A stretch of 64,000 nt of DNA from Desulfovibrio desulfuricans (GCF_004801255.1 NZ_CP036295.1:557001-621000); one strand, 5' to 3'. Counted from the stretch's first letter, positions 8,306 through 17,623 are shown. A program made the numbers and translations. Notes: a model not told the origin generated them from the letters alone.

Positions 8306-8360
8306 AAGCCCCTCAGACAACCTGGTCTGCACCCCGTGCGTTGGGCGTTCTGAGGGGCTT
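8306..8360 (-). terminator. Terminator after the DUF2188/SbcCD operon
   Basis: AAGCCCCTCAGA and TCTGAGGGGCTT are complementary arms with a loop of about 30 bases, followed on the minus strand by TTTTTGCG. It lies between the last gene of the 8.6-17.1 kb operon and the IS remnant and probably ends that operon. Positions 8361-8639 contain no convincing gene. Confidence 0.5.
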
Positions 8361-8639
8361 GGCCTGCGTTTTGGTGGAGGGAACGACGACCTACCGCAAA
8401 ACAGTCTCAAAACCCGCTCCCGTCATAACTAATTGATAATAAACGCAGAAGTAATCTTACACAACCACTTCCCGACAACCCGACCAGAGAAACGATTTTT
8501 TCTCCTGATTTCCCGGCACCGGACGAGGGTAACGGGTTTGCAGCAAAACCGGATACCTGGCGTTGAACAGCAACAACTTCGAATCCGGTTTTCGGACGCC
8601 GGTTCGGTTCCCAATACGGGAATTGAATTGGCCCGGGCA

Positions 8640-8873
8640 TCACCCCTTCGGCGGATATGGATCGTTCCCGTGGCTGTCCTTATTCTGGATCTTCCCGTCC
8701 TTGCCGTGGATGTAGAACTCGGTGCCTTGGTTCTGGCTGATATTGCGCCCGGCATCAACGGCCTCCTGCTTCTTGTCGAAGTGGCCGCTGCTGCGGGTCG
8801 CCCCATCTTTCTTGACGTCCCAACCGCCGTCGGCGTTGGGTACGACATGATGTGATCCTGGTTTCTTTGGCAC
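8640..8873 (-). CDS. DUF2188 family small protein
   Basis: A 77-aa protein beginning with GTG, eight bases after a strong AGGAGG. It has the short beta-rich DUF2188 pattern: a HHVVPNADGGWDVKKDGA strand pair, then SGHFDKKQEAVDAGRNISQN, then the EFYIHGKDGKIQNKDSHGND end with the typical DG-I-x-x-K-x-S-x-G-x-D signature. Family members are small cytoplasmic proteins of unknown function. It follows the 384-aa gene by 13 bp and is the last gene of the five-gene operon. In this setting it may be a small regulator or accessory factor, but nothing in the sequence proves it. Confidence 0.85.
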   Translation of the reverse strand: MPKKPGSHHVVPNADGGWDVKKDGATRSSGHFDKKQEAVDAGRNISQNQGTEFYIHGKDGKIQNKDSHGNDPYPPKG

Positions 8874-8886
8874 GGTCGCCTCCTGT

Positions 8887-10041
8887 CTATTTGTGAAAAT
8901 TTCCCGAGGAGATTTGCAGTATGTACATCAGCCACGAATCGCTTTTGAGGAGAATGGCCCTTAGCTGCTCATCGGTCAGCTCTGTTTCCAGTTCGTGGAT
9001 CCGGCCGAACAGCTCGATCAGCTTCACCAGCGCCCGGGTATCGTGTATTAGGAAGTCGGTCAGCGGATCGTTGTTCAGCTCCCGGCAGACATAAAGCACC
9101 CGGGCTCGACGGGTAGGCTTGCCGTCATGTAGCAGGTCCTTTTGGTTGGACACGCCCGGAATCCACGCGGCGACGAGACCATCGGGTGCCAGTCGCCTGA
9201 GCAGATGGTTCCATAGCTCCCTGAGCGAGCTCAGAATGTGCCTTGCCCGGTCGGGATTGTTACCATACATGGCATCCCGAGCGCCGATGTAGGGCCGAGC
9301 GAGCCCCGGATCGACCTGCTGCAAAAGAGCGATGCAGCCCGATGTTTCCATCTCGGCTTCGGCGACAAGCTGAATTTTCGTTTCTACATCTTCCTCATCC
9401 CGTTCATCCCAGGGGCGAAGGGTCTCGAGCGCGAAGCTGGTGGTGTAGATCTCACGAGTGGCCCCCGGCAAAACGAAAGCTGGCAGGCGCGTGATGTCCG
9501 AGATCTCCCTCAGTGACTCGGCCAAACTCCCATACGAGGCTGCCACATGGGCTATTGAACTTTCCAGTCCAGAGATGACCGGCATCTCGATCTGGAAACG
9601 ACCCCTTATCGCCTCGAAATTGATGCCAGCCATGAGCCGTTCCACGGCGGCAAGCCGCAGGGATGTGTCACACAGGACCAGTTTGGCGGATGCCTGAAGC
9701 TGTGAAAGATGCGAGAAGTCGTGCCGGATAGGTTTAATCGTATCAAGCCATGACTGATGCGCAGCCGAAAGACTCTCGGTAATACGACTTGTCGCGGTGG
9801 CCTGTTTTATTAAATCCTGCCAGTGTTGATTGACACTGACGATCTCCTGTATCCGGGCCGCTGCTCCAGACAGTTCAAGGGCGCGACTGATTTCCAACTG
9901 CTGACGACGGATCGGTTCCAGCGTGCGCTCCATCTGCTCGATCACACTCAGATAGGACGGCTTGGCCAGCTTGTTGATAGCCTCCATGTCGTGATGAGGC
10001 TTGGCGAGGGCGGTTTTTGCTGTTTTGAGATCGTCCGACAT
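8887..10041 (-). CDS. 384-aa helical protein, possible pPIWI-associated nuclease-like domain
   Basis: The N-terminal 190 residues are a mostly helical, Gln/Ser-rich region (IEQMERTLEPIRRQQLEISR and similar). The middle has an acidic DERDEEDVE segment. The C-terminal 160 residues include ARPYIGARDAMYGNNPDRAR, then HILSSLRELWNHLLRRLAPD and LVAAWIPG. To my eye this block resembles the predicted pPIWI-associating nuclease domains described from defence operons; that is a memory-based match and needs an HMM check. The end of sbcC and this start are separated by a few bases: a TTG at 10047 is possible, and I prefer the ATG at 10041. No signal peptide or membrane segment is visible. It is the fourth gene of the operon. 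Confidence 0.7.
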   Translation of the reverse strand: MSDDLKTAKTALAKPHHDMEAINKLAKPSYLSVIEQMERTLEPIRRQQLEISRALELSGAAARIQEIVSVNQHWQDLIKQATATSRITESLSAAHQSWLDTIKPIRHDFSHLSQLQASAKLVLCDTSLRLAAVERLMAGINFEAIRGRFQIEMPVISGLESSIAHVAASYGSLAESLREISDITRLPAFVLPGATREIYTTSFALETLRPWDERDEEDVETKIQLVAEAEMETSGCIALLQQVDPGLARPYIGARDAMYGNNPDRARHILSSLRELWNHLLRRLAPDGLVAAWIPGVSNQKDLLHDGKPTRRARVLYVCRELNNDPLTDFLIHDTRALVKLIELFGRIHELETELTDEQLRAILLKSDSWLMYILQISSGNFHK

Positions 10042-10048
10042 TTTCAAG

Positions 10049-13000
10049 TCAACCTGCTTCTACGGCCAGCTCTGTAGCCCCCAACCTGCCGCATCCAGGC
10101 CCGGCTATCTGGCTTCTGCCACCGGTTTGAGGCGTTACCTGGATCTGCGTGCTGATCCGCTCCTTCAAGGCGGGCACGTGCGAAATGACGCCAATCAGTT
10201 TACCGTCCTGCTGCAAGCCCGCGAGGGTTTCCAGGGCGGTGTCGAGGGCTTCCTCGTCCAGGGTGCCGAAGCCTTCATCCAGAAACAGAGAATCCACCCG
10301 GACATTCTTGCTGGCCATATGGGACAGCCCAAGCGCCAGGGACAGGCTGACGATGAAGCTCTCGCCGCCGGAAAGATTTTTCGTGGACCGAATCTCCCCG
10401 GCCTGATAGTTGTCGACGACGTTGAGCTCCAAGGGCTGAGCATCGTCACGGGCCAGCAAGTATCGGTCGGTCATTTTCTGCAATTGCCGGTTGGCGTGAC
10501 CAATCATCATTTCGAAGGTCAGACCCTGAGCAAAATTGCGGTACTTTTTGCCGTCTGCCGAGCCGATCAATTCGTGCAGGTTTTCCCACCTGCGGCACTC
10601 TTTTTTCTGGGCTTCGATAGCTGTCTGCTTTTCCTTTATCCGCTCTTTTGCAGCCGCATTTTCACTCAACTTGTGCTTGAGACCGGCAATGATGTCACGC
10701 AGCTCTTTCAGGGTCTCCTCTTGCTCCTTGAATTGGGGCTCGAGTTCTTCCAGCGACTTGTCTGTAAGCTTGCGGGCCACCTCCGTGGCCAGGCGCGTTT
10801 CCCGATCCTTCTGTCTGGCTTTCAGATCTGTTTGACGCTCATCCAGATCCTTGGCCGTAGCCGCCAGCTCAGCCTTCCGTTCAGAGGAAAGCCTGGCCGC
10901 CAAAAATTGTTCTTCATCTGAAAAACCAACGGGCACGAGCGCTGCGGAGAATTCGGTTTCCAGCCTTCTCAGTTCAGGCTCTCGTATGTCGATGCGTTTC
11001 TTCAGAGATTCGACATGGGCCTTCGCGGTATTCCATTGTTGTTGGAGCTCATTGTGCCGTTCTCTGACCTGCTTTTCGGAACCTTCGGCATCCGAAATTG
11101 CCTTGTTGAAACGACGTTCTTCATCATCGGGATTCTTGTCGCCGTACAGTGCATTGCGCTCATCACTTCCGGTGGCGAGTTCCTTTTTTAAGGTTTCAAG
11201 ACGCTCCAGCTTTTCGGCCAGGGCGGTGCTTTGAGTTTCGATAATCGCATCCAGCCGCTTCACCTCGCTGTCGATGTCGGCAATCTGTTTCTCGATGTCC
11301 GCCTTTTTCTTGACCTGGGCCTGCCACGCCTTCAACCGCGCCTTGAGAGTTTCGATCAGTGATGAAATGTCCGTTTCGGAGATGTCCGCAATACCTAGCG
11401 GCTGGAGTTTTGTAGTAACAGCCTGCCTGCGTTCGGCAAAATCGGCACGGAGTTTCACCAGGCCGTCCTTCACCTCGGCGAGGGCTTTCTCGGCAGCCTT
11501 CTTGTCATTAGCCGCTGCTGACTCCAGCTTTTCAGCCTCTGTCAGGTTTTTGCGGGCCAGGCTTTCAGCTTCTTCGAGTTTCTTGATGGCGACTTCCTGA
11601 TCCTCGGCTTTGCTGATCAGCCTAGTCAGGGCGTCGATCTTCTTTTCGGTTTCATCGGGAACAGGGACATTCCCTTCCGCAAATGGGTGCTCGGTTGCAC
11701 CGCAGAGCGGACAGGGCTTGCCGTCTTCCAGCTTTGCCCGGTGATCTTCAAGCTCCGCAATTTTGGTCAGGAAGGCGATTTCACGCAGCAGGGTTTCCTT
11801 CTCGGTGCGGTATTCCCGCAACAAGCGGTCTCCCAGCAACTGGCTCAAAGCATCCTTACCCTGCTGAAGCTGTTTTAAGGCGTCCTCCAGTTTCTGCTTC
11901 CGAATGCCGGATTGCTTCTGACAGTCATCGAGTGACTTCGTCGCCATTTCCAGAGTCGTATTGGCTGCTTCCTGCGCAGCGTCTTTTTGAACGATTTCAT
12001 TTTGTTTGGAGAGCAGGCCGCCGATCTGTTCTTCAATGCCAGCCAGACCACTTATCAGCCATTCATCCTGTGCATGCTCCTTGAGATAGCCGTCCACAAG
12101 ATCCAGCGTCGCATGAGCCTTGGATCGTTTGTCCTGCTCTTCGAGCCGGGCTTTTTTGTCTGCATCAATTTTTGCCATAGCCTTCTTGCAGCCCTGATCC
12201 TCTTCCGATACAGCTTTTTTCTGATCGGCAAGTTTCTGATCAAGTGAGCGAACCTTCTGCAATGTAGGCGCGGCCGCTTTCAGCTCTTCTTTGGCCCGAG
12301 CAGTTTGTTGCTCAGCTGATTTCAGTACCTCGGCCTGTTCCTTGGCGGAGGATTCCAGTCCAGGAAGCGCCTCTTCCTCGGCTTTCAAGCCTACACTGTC
12401 ATCCGCCTGCTGTTTGCGGGTGGCGGTGAGCGTTGCGTATGCGCCGTCCAGCGAGGCGGCACTCAAAGCCCGGCCCAGCTTTTCACGATCCGGTTTGAAC
12501 GCCTCGATATCGCCCTGCAGCTTGCTCGCTTCATCGGCCAGGTTGACGACTTCCTTCCTCAGCCCATAGATGGTGGTGAGCCAGGCTATGGCCTTCCCGA
12601 TTTCAGCGGCCCTGGCGGCAAGGTCTGTCTCATCCTTCAGCTTTGCTTCGAGTGCCTGCCCAATCTCTTGTTCCTGCTCCGGCTCAAGAATCACGATGCC
12701 TGCCGTTTCAGCCTGAAGCAGGTTCAGTTTTTCCCTCTCTTCGCGCTGGCGTTCATGGGCACGGATGGATATCTGACTGTAGATCTCTGTACCCGTTATC
12801 TGCTCCAGGATAGGAGCCCGATCATCCGGTGCCGCTTGGAGGAACGCGGCAAAGCCGCCCTGGGCCAGCAACATGGAGCGGGTAAAACGATCAAAGTCCA
12901 TGCCGGTAGCGGACTCGATCTGGTCGGCAACCCCTCTGATCTTGGATTCGAAAATCTCGCCGGAATCGGCATTGGCAATTTCGTGCTTCGGGGCCTGGAG

Positions 13001-13324
13001 CTCGCCATCCGGCTTCTTGCGTGCCCGGTGTTGACTCCAGTGACAGCGGTAACGCCCGGTCTGGGTTTCGAAGGTCACCTCGGCAAAGCACTCGCCGGTC
13101 TGGCGGGACATGATTTCGTTTCCGCTCTTGGTGACCTTGTTCAGGCGAGGCGTCCGCCCATAAAGTGCGAGACAAATAGCATCGAGGATCGTGGTTTTCC
13201 CCGCGCCGGTGGGACCTGTTATGGCAAAGATGCCATCAGACGCGAAGGCCGGGTGCATCAGGTCGATTTGCCATTCGCCGACCAGCGAGTTCAGATTCTT
13301 GAAGCGTACTTGCAGTATTCTCAT
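10049..13324 (-). CDS. sbcC: SbcC-like SMC-type exonuclease subunit
   Basis: A 1091-aa Rad50/SbcC ATPase, the DNA-bridging subunit of the SbcCD nuclease that cuts hairpins and protein-blocked ends. Walker A is GPTGAGKTT at residues 37-45, the Q-loop glutamine lies near LLAQGGFAAF at 153-162, and the zinc hook is CPLC at 538-541 in the middle of two long coiled coils. The ABC signature is LSGGESF near 984 and Walker B is SLFLDEGFG near 1012. The tail after ISHVPALKERISTQIQV has about 30 extra Gly-rich residues. It starts 11 bp after the sbcD stop. It is complete, so the pair should be functional. Whether it is the housekeeping copy or an island-specific one cannot be told from this window; the linkage to a RloC-like gene argues for the latter. 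Confidence 0.93.
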   Translation of the reverse strand: MRILQVRFKNLNSLVGEWQIDLMHPAFASDGIFAITGPTGAGKTTILDAICLALYGRTPRLNKVTKSGNEIMSRQTGECFAEVTFETQTGRYRCHWSQHRARKKPDGELQAPKHEIANADSGEIFESKIRGVADQIESATGMDFDRFTRSMLLAQGGFAAFLQAAPDDRAPILEQITGTEIYSQISIRAHERQREEREKLNLLQAETAGIVILEPEQEQEIGQALEAKLKDETDLAARAAEIGKAIAWLTTIYGLRKEVVNLADEASKLQGDIEAFKPDREKLGRALSAASLDGAYATLTATRKQQADDSVGLKAEEEALPGLESSAKEQAEVLKSAEQQTARAKEELKAAAPTLQKVRSLDQKLADQKKAVSEEDQGCKKAMAKIDADKKARLEEQDKRSKAHATLDLVDGYLKEHAQDEWLISGLAGIEEQIGGLLSKQNEIVQKDAAQEAANTTLEMATKSLDDCQKQSGIRKQKLEDALKQLQQGKDALSQLLGDRLLREYRTEKETLLREIAFLTKIAELEDHRAKLEDGKPCPLCGATEHPFAEGNVPVPDETEKKIDALTRLISKAEDQEVAIKKLEEAESLARKNLTEAEKLESAAANDKKAAEKALAEVKDGLVKLRADFAERRQAVTTKLQPLGIADISETDISSLIETLKARLKAWQAQVKKKADIEKQIADIDSEVKRLDAIIETQSTALAEKLERLETLKKELATGSDERNALYGDKNPDDEERRFNKAISDAEGSEKQVRERHNELQQQWNTAKAHVESLKKRIDIREPELRRLETEFSAALVPVGFSDEEQFLAARLSSERKAELAATAKDLDERQTDLKARQKDRETRLATEVARKLTDKSLEELEPQFKEQEETLKELRDIIAGLKHKLSENAAAKERIKEKQTAIEAQKKECRRWENLHELIGSADGKKYRNFAQGLTFEMMIGHANRQLQKMTDRYLLARDDAQPLELNVVDNYQAGEIRSTKNLSGGESFIVSLSLALGLSHMASKNVRVDSLFLDEGFGTLDEEALDTALETLAGLQQDGKLIGVISHVPALKERISTQIQVTPQTGGRSQIAGPGCGRLGATELAVEAG

Positions 13325-13335
13325 CGATAGCCTCG

Positions 13336-14565
13336 CTATTCCGCCTGCACATCGTCTTCATAGAGAGACGAGACCGTTTCCTGGTAGGCCCGAAGCAGCT
13401 CTGGCCGCTGCTCTTCGGGCACGTCATGGACGGCGAGGCATCGTTCGAACACGTCGTTCACGTTCAAATCGTCGAGTGTTTCCTCTTCATGGATTTGTCC
13501 CAGCACGCGGTTGATGATGCGGTTGTTCTTTATGCGGAGAATTTCCATCTGGGTGCCGGAAATCGCAGCCTCCAGGCGTTCACGCAGGTCGCCGATAACC
13601 TCAGTACCGTCGTAAATGACTTCGAGCCAGCCTTGGGAGTCCGTCGCCGACAATTCAAGAATGCGGTTTGAGATGCCGTCCCAGTCTCCTTTGACGCGCT
13701 CAAGTTTTTGAAAAATTGGCACATCGATCAGCTGTACGGATGCAGCCGTGCTGTGGAACTCAACCTGGCAAACGCTCTTCTGCTGTTTTGCCTCTCCGAA
13801 CCCCATGGGCAGAGGAGAGCCGCTGTACCGAATGGTTTCGGAGCCGTTCACCTTTTGGGGGACGTGGAGGTGCCCCAGCGCCAGATAGTTGAAGTAGGCA
13901 GGAAAAATCCCGGCAGTCACGTGAGCCAAGGAGCCGACATAGAGTTCGCGCACGCCATCACCATCGACGGTTTGTCCGCCTGCGGTGAACAGATGCCCCG
14001 TGCCAACGATGGGAATATCTGCCCCGAGTTCTTCACGCTTCTGTTCAGCCAAAGCCGCGACGGCGGCGTAATGGGTGTGAATGCCTTCGATCAGTTTCCG
14101 CTCCTTGTCCTCGGCGCTCTCACCCGCTTCCGCCACGCGGATATCCCTGTCGCGAAGGTAGGGCACGGCGCAGACAATCAATTCCGGAGCGTCCTGCTCA
14201 TTACAGAGCACCAGTACTTCGTCTTCCGGGGATGCGGTGCTATTACCGACCACGTGGACATCAAGGGCCTTGAGCAGCTCCTTGGGAGCATTGAGGAAGG
14301 ACGGGGAATCGTGGTTGCCCGCGACGACGACAACATGCCGACAGGATGAGGCGGCCACCCGGCACAGGAACCGGTAATAGAGCTCCTGAGCGCGGTTGCT
14401 CGGGGCGCTGGTGTCAAATACATCACCCGCCACCAACAAGGCATCAATTTCATTCTGCTGAATGGTCTCCGCCAGCCAGATCAGAAAAGCCTCGAATTCC
14501 TCGTAGCGTTTTCTGCCGTAAAGGGTGCGGCCGATATGCCAGTCGGATGTATGGAGAACTCTCAT
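13336..14565 (-). CDS. sbcD: SbcD-like nuclease subunit
   Basis: A 409-aa Mre11/SbcD metallophosphoesterase, the nuclease partner of SbcC. All metal-binding motifs are present: SDWHIGRTLYG at residues 7-17, AGDVFDT near 46-52, AGNHDSP near 83-89, GTGHLFTAGG near 188 and ALGHLHVPQ near 231. The capping domain and the SbcC-binding C-terminus follow. The length is normal for the family. The gene begins 4 bp after the stop of the RloC-like gene, which suggests translational coupling, and is followed by sbcC with an 11-bp gap. Confidence 0.93.
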   Translation of the reverse strand: MRVLHTSDWHIGRTLYGRKRYEEFEAFLIWLAETIQQNEIDALLVAGDVFDTSAPSNRAQELYYRFLCRVAASSCRHVVVVAGNHDSPSFLNAPKELLKALDVHVVGNSTASPEDEVLVLCNEQDAPELIVCAVPYLRDRDIRVAEAGESAEDKERKLIEGIHTHYAAVAALAEQKREELGADIPIVGTGHLFTAGGQTVDGDGVRELYVGSLAHVTAGIFPAYFNYLALGHLHVPQKVNGSETIRYSGSPLPMGFGEAKQQKSVCQVEFHSTAASVQLIDVPIFQKLERVKGDWDGISNRILELSATDSQGWLEVIYDGTEVIGDLRERLEAAISGTQMEILRIKNNRIINRVLGQIHEEETLDDLNVNDVFERCLAVHDVPEEQRPELLRAYQETVSSLYEDDVQAE

Positions 14566-14569
14566 ACTG

Positions 14570-17146
14570 CTACCCAGTCACCGCTGAGGCGGGGCGTTTC
14601 GCGTATTCCTCACGCCAGTTTTTCAATGAAGTCATGTCGGCCAACAGATCGTCTGGCTTCGGCAACTCCACAGGTGATTCTGTTGGCTGCGAGTGTTCAA
14701 ACCCTGAGTATTTGGTCATGAGCGAATCAAGGAGATTGCAATCCGCGTCCTTCAATTTGGCCAGATCCTTGAGTTTCAACGTATGGACCGGTCGTTGGAA
14801 TCTTTGAACCACCCCGCACAGCAAATCATTTTCAATAGAGCGCTCCACCAATGTCCTGAAGTCGCTACATATCGACTTCAGCAAGATTTCGGCATGTTCA
14901 AACTCGCCGTTTTCACTCGTTTTCTTTGCATCCTGATACCGCTGATTCATGAGTGTGTTCAGGGCGGATTTGATGTCGCTCTGTGAAAGTGGAATGGGAG
15001 CGGGCTCTCCGGTCCCCCAGTCTGCAGAGCGAATGCTCACCACATCGGACTTGATGGTCTTTTTCTCGGCAAAATGCCGTACCGTTCCCAGCAAGGAAAG
15101 GCGGTGAGTAAAGACAATGACCTGCTTGTCCTGAGACAGCTCGATCAGTCTTTGAACCACGGCCTCCTCATAGCTTTGGTCCAGCGAGGATATTGGATCG
15201 TCAAAGATAAACGGGGCCTGGTTGCTCTTTCCGGTGACGTCGGCCAAAAAAGCCGCAATGGAAACGATCCGATTTTCTCCCTCGCTCAGCACATCGGCGA
15301 GGCCATTCTGAGAGGCCCCCCGAAGCTGGAGCTTATGAAGGACTCGGCCCTTGGAGACTTTTGATTTCACGAGCTCAACCTTCACCTGAGATGCGCCCAG
15401 AGCCTTGAGCTCCGCGTTGAACCGTTGCACGAACGCATCCGTGATCAAGGCTTCTGCCAGCTCCCCTTTCTTCTGGGATAGGGCTTTGGTGTTGGTCGAC
15501 TTCTTGGCTTCCTGAATCTGGTTCAGCAGATTCAATCGGGTGACTTCTTCATCAATGGCGGTGCGGTGTTCAGACAACCACTTTCTGGCCTGCAGGCTGT
15601 TTAGCTTCTTCTTGATCTCCTCACGATTGTCGCTTTTGGCGTCTTCGTCATATTTTGCCGCGAGTTCACCGAGTCTTTTCGACTGGGCGTTGGCTTCTTC
15701 GATCCATTTCGGTGAGAGTAGAGGGTCGGGAATGGCGTCTTCGGAATCGATCCCAGGGAGCAGGTCTTTTCTGGCCTGTAATTGAGCAAAGAAATCCGTC
15801 ACTTGGATGGCGACTTCATCCTGTGGAATGCCAGCCGCATCGATACGTGTCTTCAGCGTCTCCGATGTCGGTAGCGCCTCAATAGTTTGATTGGCGGTCT
15901 CGTATTCCTTGGCCGCATCCGTTGCGGCTTTCTGCATTTCGCCCTTCACGAAGTTTTCGAAGGAGATCAACCGCTCCTTGGCCTCTTGGGTCAAGATCTG
16001 GTGACAGAGGACACAACGGGAGCCATCGGAAACATTCGGGTACTCGGTTTCTTTGTAGGCAGCCGATACGGAGTAGTTCCGGGCCGCTTCCCAAAGTTCT
16101 TTCCAGACATCAGAGCCGATGCCTTCCAGCTCGCTGCCGGAGAACACCTTTTGCGCCGCCGTATCTGCCGCAGTCTTTTTAAGGATCCACTTCTTCTTGG
16201 CAACGATGATCCGTCGGTAATTCTCGTCCGATAATTGCTCCAGATACTTTTTGGCATCCTGGACCAGAGTGTCGATATGCTGTTTCTGCTTTCTCAGCTG
16301 CTTCGCTTTTTCCGCCGGTGCCTGTTCGGCAAGACGCTGCTGCAGCGTTTGCATCTCGGTCTCGTCAGCGCTGCCAACTGCGCAATGCTTGTCAATGTCC
16401 TGGGTGGAGGTCTTGGCGCTGATGGCTTCGTACCAGATACCTTCAGGAGTTGCCTTCTTGTCAGCCGGGATATTCGGCTTTTTGGACTGGTGCCGGTTGG
16501 CCTCGGTGTCCAAGGCCGATGCAACCTTTTCGCATGCGAGGATGAGCGAGCTGAAGAACGATAGAACCGGCGGCTCGTAGCTCACCTCGTCTTCGCTGCT
16601 GACAAAGACCTTGCCAAACGAGGTGTCGAAAATGTCAACGCTATTGAGGTCATCGCAGATCCCTTGTCCTGACCACGTGTGACTCTTCGGTACGCCGTCC
16701 TGCTCAAACGAAATGCAGGCTTTCTGTGCGGCAGCGCCGGGCTTATAGACATTGCGGTGGAGGGTACCCCTCTCGCGGGCTCCGCATACATGTTTGAGGA
16801 GTCTGACATAACCGGATTTGCCTGACCCGTTGTTGCCATAAACAATCGTGATATTGCCCTTGCCAAACTCAAGTGGCTTTTTCGGAGCAAGGGCGTTTAC
16901 TCCTTCGACATCACTGATTGAGCACAAACGCAGGGAGCCTGCTGCGCCCGGGGAGAACGCGGTAGCAGGAAAGGAACAGGTCGTTTTGGGCAGCTTACCT
17001 TCGGCTTCCTGCTGGCATAGGGTTGCGAACTCAGAGACATCTTTGTCGGTAAGCTCAGGCTGCTGGAGTAGCCGAGTTGCCGCGATCTGGAGCCACTGGG
17101 GGCGCGTTGAAAACCATTGGGTCAGTGATGCCGACATCCCGCTCAT
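14570..17146 (-). CDS. RloC-like zinc-hook ABC ATPase with possible C-terminal RNase domain
   Basis: An 858-aa ATPase of the AAA_13/RloC type. Walker A is GNNGSGKSG at residues 104-112. A long coiled-coil region is broken by a CVLC zinc hook at 378-381. The ABC signature is LSEGE at 620-624, Walker B is FIFDDP at 646-651 (Asp-Asp instead of Asp-Glu, as in RloC/PrrC relatives) and the switch His is 681. After the ATPase core come about 150 residues containing Arg764-x3-Glu768 and, 50 residues later, His818 in KYSGFEHSQ. An Arg-x3-Glu ... His set is the anticodon-nuclease triad reported for PrrC and RloC, so a tRNA-cutting domain is plausible. It is the first gene of the five-gene operon, preceded by GGGGGA before the ATG. 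Confidence 0.82.
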   Translation of the reverse strand: MSGMSASLTQWFSTRPQWLQIAATRLLQQPELTDKDVSEFATLCQQEAEGKLPKTTCSFPATAFSPGAAGSLRLCSISDVEGVNALAPKKPLEFGKGNITIVYGNNGSGKSGYVRLLKHVCGARERGTLHRNVYKPGAAAQKACISFEQDGVPKSHTWSGQGICDDLNSVDIFDTSFGKVFVSSEDEVSYEPPVLSFFSSLILACEKVASALDTEANRHQSKKPNIPADKKATPEGIWYEAISAKTSTQDIDKHCAVGSADETEMQTLQQRLAEQAPAEKAKQLRKQKQHIDTLVQDAKKYLEQLSDENYRRIIVAKKKWILKKTAADTAAQKVFSGSELEGIGSDVWKELWEAARNYSVSAAYKETEYPNVSDGSRCVLCHQILTQEAKERLISFENFVKGEMQKAATDAAKEYETANQTIEALPTSETLKTRIDAAGIPQDEVAIQVTDFFAQLQARKDLLPGIDSEDAIPDPLLSPKWIEEANAQSKRLGELAAKYDEDAKSDNREEIKKKLNSLQARKWLSEHRTAIDEEVTRLNLLNQIQEAKKSTNTKALSQKKGELAEALITDAFVQRFNAELKALGASQVKVELVKSKVSKGRVLHKLQLRGASQNGLADVLSEGENRIVSIAAFLADVTGKSNQAPFIFDDPISSLDQSYEEAVVQRLIELSQDKQVIVFTHRLSLLGTVRHFAEKKTIKSDVVSIRSADWGTGEPAPIPLSQSDIKSALNTLMNQRYQDAKKTSENGEFEHAEILLKSICSDFRTLVERSIENDLLCGVVQRFQRPVHTLKLKDLAKLKDADCNLLDSLMTKYSGFEHSQPTESPVELPKPDDLLADMTSLKNWREEYAKRPASAVTG

Positions 17147-17149
17147 GCT

Positions 17150-17440
17150 ATTCCCCCTCAGCTTCCCGCTTGTGCTTAATAAACGTCACCTCGAACGCCC
17201 TTGCACGCCCGAACTACTGCTCGCCACAACGAAAGTATGCTGCAAATGAGAAAGGAGAGCAACAGTACCAGGACATTGGAGAGATGAGATGGGGCCTACT
17301 AATAATCCTTGAAAGAAAAAAACATCGTTTTTAATGCAATGCTGTGCCCCCTTCCCCATGGGCAGCGATTTTCCACGAAGACACAAGGCCGATACACAGA
17401 TGGAACCGACCTTGGAACCTGCCCAAATGAGTGTGCGCCA
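17150..17440. other. Intergenic region upstream of the RloC-like operon
   Basis: No intact gene is visible. Immediately upstream of the RloC-like start, on the minus strand, is an open frame reading FGRARAFEVTFIKHKREAEG and ending at a TAG 4 bp before the ATG. It loses its frame beyond about 17215. It looks like the last residues of a gene that was cut by recombination, marking a likely right boundary of the acquired operon. The rest carries no strong repeat or RNA signal. Confidence 0.35.
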
Positions 17441-17623
17441 TCACCTGAGCCATTCAATGAGATGACTGGCCTCATTTGCTGTCATATCGCCATATTCCTT
17501 GCGAAAGTTTATGGAGCAAAGAGCTTCAGCGTCTAGTCCCTGCCGCTCCGCGAGGTCATAGGCATAGCAAAGTTGCTTGTCAGAAGCAGGCTGATTGGCC
17601 CTGTGCGGGGTAAAATCGTACAT
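17441..17623 (-). CDS. 60-aa island protein, possible small DNA-metabolism tail domain
   Basis: The start at 17623 has GAGGTG seven bases upstream. The 60-aa product has the block PASDKQLCYAYDLAERQGLD and the ending TANEASHLIEWLR. A 'P-x-T/S-x-K/E-Q ... LAE..G... T..EAS..I..L' pattern recurs at the ends of many phage and plasmid proteins, where its function is unknown. It starts 17 bp after the preceding 93-aa gene, so the two form a small operon. Confidence 0.55.
   Translation of the reverse strand: MYDFTPHRANQPASDKQLCYAYDLAERQGLDAEALCSINFRKEYGDMTANEASHLIEWLR

Noticed and set aside
10001..10921. 306-aa plus-strand ORF over the sbcC end
   Set aside because: It is a shadow of sbcC, whose signature and Walker B motifs are intact on the other strand.
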